From Motilimonas sp. E26 (GTDB taxonomy: Bacteria; Pseudomonadota; Gammaproteobacteria; Enterobacterales; CBDFNC01): DNA of 64,000 bases. The stretch is from positions 62,001 to 126,000 of the forward strand of contig NZ_JAIBHJ010000001.1 in NCBI RefSeq assembly GCF_021278025.1. Direction: 5' to 3'. Made by a program: the position numbers and the translations under genes. Shown piece after piece: positions 58,305 through 64,000 of the stretch. Position 1 is the stretch's first letter. Every line of letters starts with the position of its first letter. The notes under the pieces were generated by a model. That model saw only the letters and a list, made by a program, of their open reading frames with translations. It was not told where the DNA came from and did no database searches.

Positions 58305-58352
58305 AGAACCCATCAACCTTAGAGACGCTTGATTTCAGCAAGTGTTTACAGG
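58305..58352. repeat. Fragment of the ATACCCAATCAAC repeat family
   Basis: AACCCATCAACCTTAGAGA (58308-58326) followed by GCTTGATTTCAGCAAG aligns with the left part of the element at 9328-9593 (ACCCAATCAACCTGGAGAG then GCTCGATTTCAGCAAG), with TTTACA and a GC-rich end following in both. The right arm is missing. Confidence 0.65.
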
Positions 58353-58400
58353 CGCTGGTTTTGAACCGTGACTTTAGTCGTCAGTCTTGCAGCATTTTTT

Positions 58401-60587
58401 TTAATAAATCGCTATCGACACCGAGTCACAGTCAGCCTGATCGCAAGCGGTAAGCTTGTGATCTCCTCGCCTAATGTCGTCAAGTTCAAGGACAACACCT
58501 TCAATATATTTATCGTTTAAATACCATTTCGCTTGCTCAACATTACTCTTAAGTAATAAACGTTGCTTGGCATAAGAAAATATACTGGTCTTATCCCGCG
58601 GGAAAACGATTTTTACTTTGCTGCGTTGACTGACACTAGCGGATGTAAATGAGGCCGTCTGTTGCCAGACTTGCATCGCCAAGGGCCATTGATGTAAACC
58701 TTGTGCTGTGCCCCGCTGTTTTAAGGTTGCGGGAGTTAAACCATTGATGGTCCAAGCACTGTGTTTGGTTAAACAGTTTTCATCTCGCACTAAAGCTGTA
58801 TTAAGGCCAGATGGCCAACAAATTTGTTGCTTCACTACACTGGGTGGTCTCGTCAGCCTGAGTTTGTCTGCCGGCAGTAAATCAAATGTGTCAAACAATA
58901 TTGGGCCAGCTTGATTTGCCCCAGTTTGACCGACATGCGGCGCGCCATCAGGGCGGCCAATCCACACCCCTACGGTATAATCGCCGCTTACGCCAATGGC
59001 CCATGCATCACGAAAACCATAGCTGGTGCCCGTTTTCCAACTAATGCGACGGCCATAAGCTGCTTTGGCGCGATCGGGCGGTGGAATTTTGCTCAAGGTA
59101 TTCGCGATGATCCACGCCGCCTCTGCAGACATTAAAGGCTCAACACTTTCTGTTTTGGCTAATGCTTGGCTTTGCCGAAAAACCGGTTTCACTATCTCGC
59201 CCTGACGTGCCAAAGCAGAATACAGGCTAATTAACTCACGCAAGGTAATGCCATTACCGCCTAATGCAATGGCTAAGTTCGGTTTTGCAACCCGCAGATC
59301 TATTCCTTGTTTAGCGAACTGCTCGGCAAAATATTCTGGCGTAATCGCTTCCATCACTTGAACTGCGGGAACATTTTTGGAAGTGCGCAGCGCCATGTCT
59401 AAGCGCATTGGCCCAGCAAAAGCTTGGCTAAAATTAGTTGGGCTATAATCGCCAAAGCTACGCGGCACATCGGTTAATAAACTGGCAGAATGTACTAGCC
59501 CGCGATCGAGCGCCATGGCATAAATGAAAGGCTTTAGGGTTGAGCCCGGTGAGCGCACAGCTTTGGTCATATCAACATGGCCAAAACGCTGCGCATTGTA
59601 AAAATCAGCCGAACCTTTATAAGCAATAACATGGCCTTGACGATTATCCATTACCATCACCGCGACTGAAAGCTGGTTGGACAAACGGCTTAAACGCCTT
59701 GCCACCACAGCATCAACATCGGCTTGTAAAGTCTGATTAATATAGGTTTTGATATTGGCATCAACCGGCGCTTGTTGACGTAACTCTCTTGCGAGTAATG
59801 GCGTGGATTGTGGCAAACTTGTGCGTCCCGCTTTAATGGGCTCTTGGCGCATCATTTTTTGCTGGTATTGAGTGATCACCTCAAATGTTAATAAACGCTC
59901 AATCACCTTGTTACGCGCTTTTAATGCGCGCTTGGGATGACGATCAGGTCGATACAAACTGGGTCGCTGCGGCACCACCACCAACAAAGCCGCTTCGGTT
60001 AAATTAAGCTGATCGGCTGTTTTACCAAAATAACGCAAGCTAGCGGCTTGTACTCCTTCAATGTTGCCGCCCATCGGCGTGAATGTCAGATATAAATTAA
60101 GAATTTGATCTTTATCTAGATGCCATTCCAACTGCAGAGCACGAAATAACTGAGTTAATTTACCCAAATAGGTACGGGAATGGGGGTAAAACATTCTGGC
60201 CACTTGCATGGTCAACGTTGAACCACCTGAAATCACCCTGCCATAGTGCCAATGTTGATATAAGGCCCGCACTAACGACAGCGGATTAACGCCAAAGTGT
60301 TGATAGAAATAACGGTCTTCATAGGCCATTAACGCCTTCAGATAAAATGGGCTAACGTCATCACTGTCTACAGCAATGCGATAAATACCTTGTTCATTAG
60401 AAAACTGGCGTAAAATCTGACCTTGCTCGGTATAAATAGTGGTAGAAACCTGCCCTTTTACTGAATAATCGAATGGAAACAATATATTAAGTAGATAAAA
60501 AAAAGCAAATAGCGATACGCATAATAGCGTGCCAAAGCGAATAAACCGCCACAGCACACTTTTTAATTTTATCGCCACTGTCGCCAT
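58401..60587 (-). CDS. pbpC: Penicillin-binding protein 1C
   Basis: 728 residues from the ATG at 60587; a longer frame reaches 60734 but runs inside the preceding gene. Bifunctional peptidoglycan synthase: one TM (about 19-38), the GT51 glycosyltransferase with AYEDRYFYQHFG (Glu90) and GGSTLTMQVARMF, and the transpeptidase with SPGSTLKPF (nucleophile Ser349, Lys352), SKN at 403 and KTGTSYGF near 525. A short C-terminal BiPBP_C domain ends the protein. Length fits PBP1C (E. coli 770). It follows the macroglobulin gene by 25 bases, the classic yfhM-pbpC pairing that repairs or guards the cell wall. A promoter of its own is not apparent. Confidence 0.93.
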   Translation of the reverse strand: MATVAIKLKSVLWRFIRFGTLLCVSLFAFFYLLNILFPFDYSVKGQVSTTIYTEQGQILRQFSNEQGIYRIAVDSDDVSPFYLKALMAYEDRYFYQHFGVNPLSLVRALYQHWHYGRVISGGSTLTMQVARMFYPHSRTYLGKLTQLFRALQLEWHLDKDQILNLYLTFTPMGGNIEGVQAASLRYFGKTADQLNLTEAALLVVVPQRPSLYRPDRHPKRALKARNKVIERLLTFEVITQYQQKMMRQEPIKAGRTSLPQSTPLLARELRQQAPVDANIKTYINQTLQADVDAVVARRLSRLSNQLSVAVMVMDNRQGHVIAYKGSADFYNAQRFGHVDMTKAVRSPGSTLKPFIYAMALDRGLVHSASLLTDVPRSFGDYSPTNFSQAFAGPMRLDMALRTSKNVPAVQVMEAITPEYFAEQFAKQGIDLRVAKPNLAIALGGNGITLRELISLYSALARQGEIVKPVFRQSQALAKTESVEPLMSAEAAWIIANTLSKIPPPDRAKAAYGRRISWKTGTSYGFRDAWAIGVSGDYTVGVWIGRPDGAPHVGQTGANQAGPILFDTFDLLPADKLRLTRPPSVVKQQICWPSGLNTALVRDENCLTKHSAWTINGLTPATLKQRGTAQGLHQWPLAMQVWQQTASFTSASVSQRSKVKIVFPRDKTSIFSYAKQRLLLKSNVEQAKWYLNDKYIEGVVLELDDIRRGDHKLTACDQADCDSVSIAIY

Positions 60588-60612
60588 TGCTTTATATATA
60601 GCCTTAGCCGTA

Positions 60613-63600
60613 TTACTGAATATTAAGCTGAGCCACAGGGCCAGTTTGATAAATAAAGCGCGCTGGCTGGTACATATCTTCAATGTAGAGCGCCGGCATT
60701 TTTGCCTGACCTTGACTTTGCGCGCGTAATACATAAGCCAACGTTAGCTCTTTATATTCGCCAGCACTTGGCAGCGCAACCACCCAGCGATCGTTACGAT
60801 ACTCAATGCGCTCAGCGGCGGCGTTATCGGTTTTTTCTAACACCGAAGCAATCAAGGCATCACTATTAGTAAACGCAGGGTCTTCTAATACAAACCCTGT
60901 TGGTACTTGCTCTACCAATAAGCCATTTTTTAAGTACTCTTTTAGTTTGACTGTTAGCACCACAATAAGCTTATCCCCTACTGCCACTGTTGCTACTTGT
61001 TTCGTGCTGTCACCATCCATCGATTGCGTGTTAATTGACTGGCCATTGCTTTGGTAAAAAGTTCGGTTTACGTGTTCAACATCTATGGTAGACCTTGGCG
61101 GTGTATTGGCGTTGGCATGACCTTGCGCCGACGCAATCACATAAACCGGGTTGGCGGATTTATTTTCTAACACCAATTCAGGCCACATAGGGGCGCTGCC
61201 TTGCCCTTGTGCAGTTTGTTCAACACCGTCCAAAATCAAGCTGACCGGCTGTTGATTTAACTGTTTTAAGCTAATGCCGGCTTCCACTAAGGCATTGTTT
61301 TCTTGCGTGCTGAGATAACGATCTTTACTGGCCAACTGCACCACTTTTTCAACTAATTGATTACGCAAGGTGACCAGCGATTGGCTCAGTTTTACTCGTT
61401 GTTCAAGCTGGGCCAACAACGAAATAATGCGCGCATTATCACGGATTGCCGAGCCATAATCATAATCTTGCCAGCGCGTTGACTGGCGGGTCTGGATATT
61501 GGCATTAAGTAAATACTGCTGACCTTTGGCCGCATCACCAGCTAGCATAAATGCCGCGCCAAGATGAGCAGAATCAAGGGCTGAGCTAAACGACACTTGC
61601 TCTAGCTGCCATAAGTCAGACACTGTCACTTGCCCCTCTCGCGCTAAAATCCACGCACTGTAAAAAGCCGCCGATGATTTCTGTTGTAACAACTGACCTA
61701 AATAGCGCTGACTGGCATTAAACATATCATCAGGCACCAAGGCTTCATCGTATTGATTAACCCGCGCTAAAAAGTCACTCACATAAGCGCTGATCCAATA
61801 GCGGGTATCTCCATGTTTACTCCACATAGCAAAACTGCCGTTGGCTTTTTGCATCCCCGATAAACGCTGTACCGCTTGGCTTAATAGTTGTCGCTCGGTT
61901 TTATTTTCTAGTATCGGTGCTTTCAATGGGTCAAGCGACGAATCTTGATACAACCAAGGCAATGCCTTACTGGTTGTTTGTTCGGCGCAACCATAAGGGT
62001 AAGCAAATAAATGTTGCGCGTATTGGCCAATATTAAGCATCGCTGTTGACGAATAACTTAACCAGCCAGCCTTCCCTTTTACAGGAGTCATATTTGGCCA
62101 GTTAGCGTTTTCATTAAGCCAAACACTTTCGCCTGCGGCTAAAGTGCGATGTACCACATAAGATAAAATTGGCTCAGGGCTGCGCACTGGCACCTGCCAA
62201 CTACGTGTTTGTGAGTAAACATCACTGGCCAAGGTTAAGGTTAACTGGCCTTTGCTAAAACCCTTATTGGCCGACAAACTAACGGGTAAACTTGCCCGCT
62301 CGCCGTCTTGTAAGGTCACTTCAAGCTGCGTATTACCTTCAAGGCTGAGGGCTTCATCAGCACTGACTTGCGCGTTAATGATTGCCACCTCACCCGATTG
62401 ATTAAATACTTCTAATAGCGTTTGCGTTTTGTCACCAGGCGCGATGAATCGAGGCACCGACAGCTCGGCAACCAGCGGCGCAGCAATGGCAACATCCTCA
62501 ACTTGTTGGCCTACTTGCTTAGCGCTAAATACGGTCGCGACCACTTGCGCTTCACCGTTATAGTCAGGTAGCTCAAGCGATACCGCAGCTTGGCCGTTGG
62601 CATCAAGCGACACCAACTTAGACATAATAGTGATGGTTTTAGCCTCAACCAAATCACCTAAATGATCATTAGCGGACATGTCGCCGCCATAACGGTGGCG
62701 TAAAAAGGAATCAGGTCGCTGCTGATATTGACGCGAATATAAATCCACTACATCAGCACCATAACGGCGTTGTGAAAAAAACCAATCACTAATAGATGGC
62801 ACCTGATAGCGCGATAAATTAGTAATGCCTTTATCCATTAAAGATAACGTTAACCAAGCTTGTTCACCGGCAAGCTCCGCAGCAGTAATGGTAAAAGTCG
62901 CTTCCTCAAGAGGACGCAGCGCTTGTTGATGCTCGATGGCCACCTTCACTATTCGCTGCTGGCGATCAAGTAACACAGGTTTGATGCTAAACAAACGTCT
63001 TGGCATATGCTCAGTCGTGATCACTTGGGTAGCCGTTAAATATATATCGTGACGTTTTAGATCTGCAGGTATTGTCACCGCGGCGCTGCCCTGACCATTA
63101 ACAACCTTAACATTCTGTTGCCAAAGGATTTTACCAGCTTCTAACGCCAGCTGAACTTCGCCATCAAAATCACTGTTAAGGGTAACGCTAACTTGCTCAC
63201 CATTTTTGTAGTGAGGTTTATCTAAGGTTAAGCCTAGATGATCGGGCTTAGCAGGTTTTTGTTGTCCACCTTCTTGCCAGCCAGCATAAAAAGTGTACAG
63301 CGTTTCAACGCCATCACTGTTGCGTAAACGCACACGATAATCGCCCCACTCTACAGCAACATTAATGTCAGCAGCCTCGCCTTGGTTGACGTTAATCACT
63401 TCACTTAATACTGGGCGCCACTCATTATCACGCACTAAATCCCAACCATAAGCGTCGCTATAGGTCCAATAGTAGCCACCACGATTGCGCTCTAGCTTAT
63501 ACTCCAACTTACCTGCCATTGGCTCAGTGCCGTCGCTGCTGAGGTTTATCACCTTAAAGTCTAAATGGCTAAATGATTGGGCCTCGTCAAACTCAGCTCG

Positions 63601-64000
63601 GATCCCCGGAATGGCAAGATTGCGCCATAACAAGGCTTGCTGCTGACGCGTCACTGCTGCGCCACCTGTTTCAAGTAGCTCAAAACTGATATTGGCGACA
63701 GCGGGCCCTTTTAATTTCTGTTGATCTATCAAAGGTAATGAAAAAGCCACGTCACCTTGTTGATCCAGTTTTAACGCCGGTAACTCCGGTAAATCACGAT
63801 AGCTATCAACATAAAAAGGCGTACCGACAAAATAGTCTTGATAAGGCCCCACCAGCTCATTCACACTTTGATAAGTAACGTTTAGCTTTAGCTCATTGCC
63901 CGCCGCTGGCGCGCCAAATAAATAGCGGCCATTGGCGGTCACATCTACACGCTCTTGGCCAATTAACAAAGGTTTTTTAGCGCTGCCCTGACCCGCTAAG
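60613..64000 (-). CDS. Alpha-2-macroglobulin family protein (YfhM type), N-terminus beyond window
   Basis: The frame is open to the window end, so the N-terminal part is missing; about 1128 residues are visible. It is the bacterial macroglobulin of the periplasm, a protease trap. The thioester motif GCAEQ is present (TATGGTTGCGCCGAA on the minus strand, CAEQ at 61978-61989), so the bait-and-trap reaction should be possible. MG domains precede it and the helical thioester domain (about LSQAVQRLSGMQKANGSFAM) follows, ending ARFIYQTGPVAQLNIQ. pbpC starts 25 bases on. As in E. coli YfhM, the pairing suggests that macroglobulin and PBP1C act together to defend damaged cell wall. Confidence 0.9.
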   Translation of the reverse strand, partial: LAGQGSAKKPLLIGQERVDVTANGRYLFGAPAAGNELKLNVTYQSVNELVGPYQDYFVGTPFYVDSYRDLPELPALKLDQQGDVAFSLPLIDQQKLKGPAVANISFELLETGGAAVTRQQQALLWRNLAIPGIRAEFDEAQSFSHLDFKVINLSSDGTEPMAGKLEYKLERNRGGYYWTYSDAYGWDLVRDNEWRPVLSEVINVNQGEAADINVAVEWGDYRVRLRNSDGVETLYTFYAGWQEGGQQKPAKPDHLGLTLDKPHYKNGEQVSVTLNSDFDGEVQLALEAGKILWQQNVKVVNGQGSAAVTIPADLKRHDIYLTATQVITTEHMPRRLFSIKPVLLDRQQRIVKVAIEHQQALRPLEEATFTITAAELAGEQAWLTLSLMDKGITNLSRYQVPSISDWFFSQRRYGADVVDLYSRQYQQRPDSFLRHRYGGDMSANDHLGDLVEAKTITIMSKLVSLDANGQAAVSLELPDYNGEAQVVATVFSAKQVGQQVEDVAIAAPLVAELSVPRFIAPGDKTQTLLEVFNQSGEVAIINAQVSADEALSLEGNTQLEVTLQDGERASLPVSLSANKGFSKGQLTLTLASDVYSQTRSWQVPVRSPEPILSYVVHRTLAAGESVWLNENANWPNMTPVKGKAGWLSYSSTAMLNIGQYAQHLFAYPYGCAEQTTSKALPWLYQDSSLDPLKAPILENKTERQLLSQAVQRLSGMQKANGSFAMWSKHGDTRYWISAYVSDFLARVNQYDEALVPDDMFNASQRYLGQLLQQKSSAAFYSAWILAREGQVTVSDLWQLEQVSFSSALDSAHLGAAFMLAGDAAKGQQYLLNANIQTRQSTRWQDYDYGSAIRDNARIISLLAQLEQRVKLSQSLVTLRNQLVEKVVQLASKDRYLSTQENNALVEAGISLKQLNQQPVSLILDGVEQTAQGQGSAPMWPELVLENKSANPVYVIASAQGHANANTPPRSTIDVEHVNRTFYQSNGQSINTQSMDGDSTKQVATVAVGDKLIVVLTVKLKEYLKNGLLVEQVPTGFVLEDPAFTNSDALIASVLEKTDNAAAERIEYRNDRWVVALPSAGEYKELTLAYVLRAQSQGQAKMPALYIEDMYQPARFIYQTGPVAQLNIQ

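Noticed and set aside
60588-60734. Upstream start for pbpC
   Set aside because: It lies within the macroglobulin gene and adds a stretch unlike PBP1C.
1-64000. CRISPR arrays, tRNA/rRNA genes, prophage or integron
   Set aside because: No regular spaced repeats, no cloverleaf-like sequence, and no integrase, transposase or phage structural gene was seen.

Overview
The window looks like a chromosomal segment of a marine gammaproteobacterium of the Alteromonadales type (Shewanella, Colwellia or Psychrobium relatives). GC content is moderate, and most genes are core genes in gammaproteobacterial arrangements: ribE-norM, yohJ-yohK-cdd, gltB-gltD, and a YfhM-type macroglobulin gene with pbpC. No rRNA, tRNA, CRISPR array, integrase or transposase gene was seen. 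Mobile DNA is limited to small non-coding elements. The genus is an inference from gene content; no marker gene settles it.

Layout. 1-5.4 kb: end of ribE, a MITE-like element, norM, mltA, an orphan sugar-type binding protein and an S4 RNA-binding protein. 5.6-17 kb: a large ChiS-like hybrid sensor kinase, divergent from a five-gene oligosaccharide/peptide-type ABC importer (binding protein, two permeases, two ATPases), then a second paralogous binding-protein gene facing the importer across a bidirectional terminator. 17.5-21.7 kb: the aapJQMP amino-acid ABC importer. 21.8-28.3 kb: single genes (GST, DUF808, YcxB-like, YgjP-like peptidase, a stand-alone EF-G, a TIGR03643 protein, a cytochrome b562-like protein, an acyl-CoA thioesterase). 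28.4-32.3 kb: a secreted nuclease with a hairpin over its ribosome-binding site, a DUF2947 protein and TrmK. 32.4-43.4 kb: gltD/gltB, hrpA and a CBS protein. 43.5-49.5 kb: sbcB, two hypothetical exported proteins, yohJ-yohK-cdd and purT. 49.8-54.1 kb: an unrecognised two-gene operon of a large lipoprotein and a long MORN-repeat exported protein. 54.3-64 kb: a GH18 enzyme without signal peptide, a 25-residue membrane peptide, mepA, cinA, pbpC and a thioester macroglobulin cut by the window end.

How it works together. The most coherent system is at 5.6-17 kb. A two-TM hybrid kinase with a C-terminal extension sits beside binding proteins that resemble the Vibrio chitin-oligosaccharide binding protein, which recalls the ChiS/CBP chitin-sensing locus. 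Here there are two binding proteins, no hydrolase in the operon, and a MITE in the divergent control region. The best candidate for something undescribed is the lipoprotein/MORN-repeat pair at 49.8-54.1 kb. Regulatory structure read directly from sequence includes a ribosome-binding-site-sequestering hairpin before the secreted nuclease, hairpins directly after the binding-protein gene in both ABC operons, several terminators, and three copies or relics of one repeat family sharing ATACCCAATCAAC-type ends.
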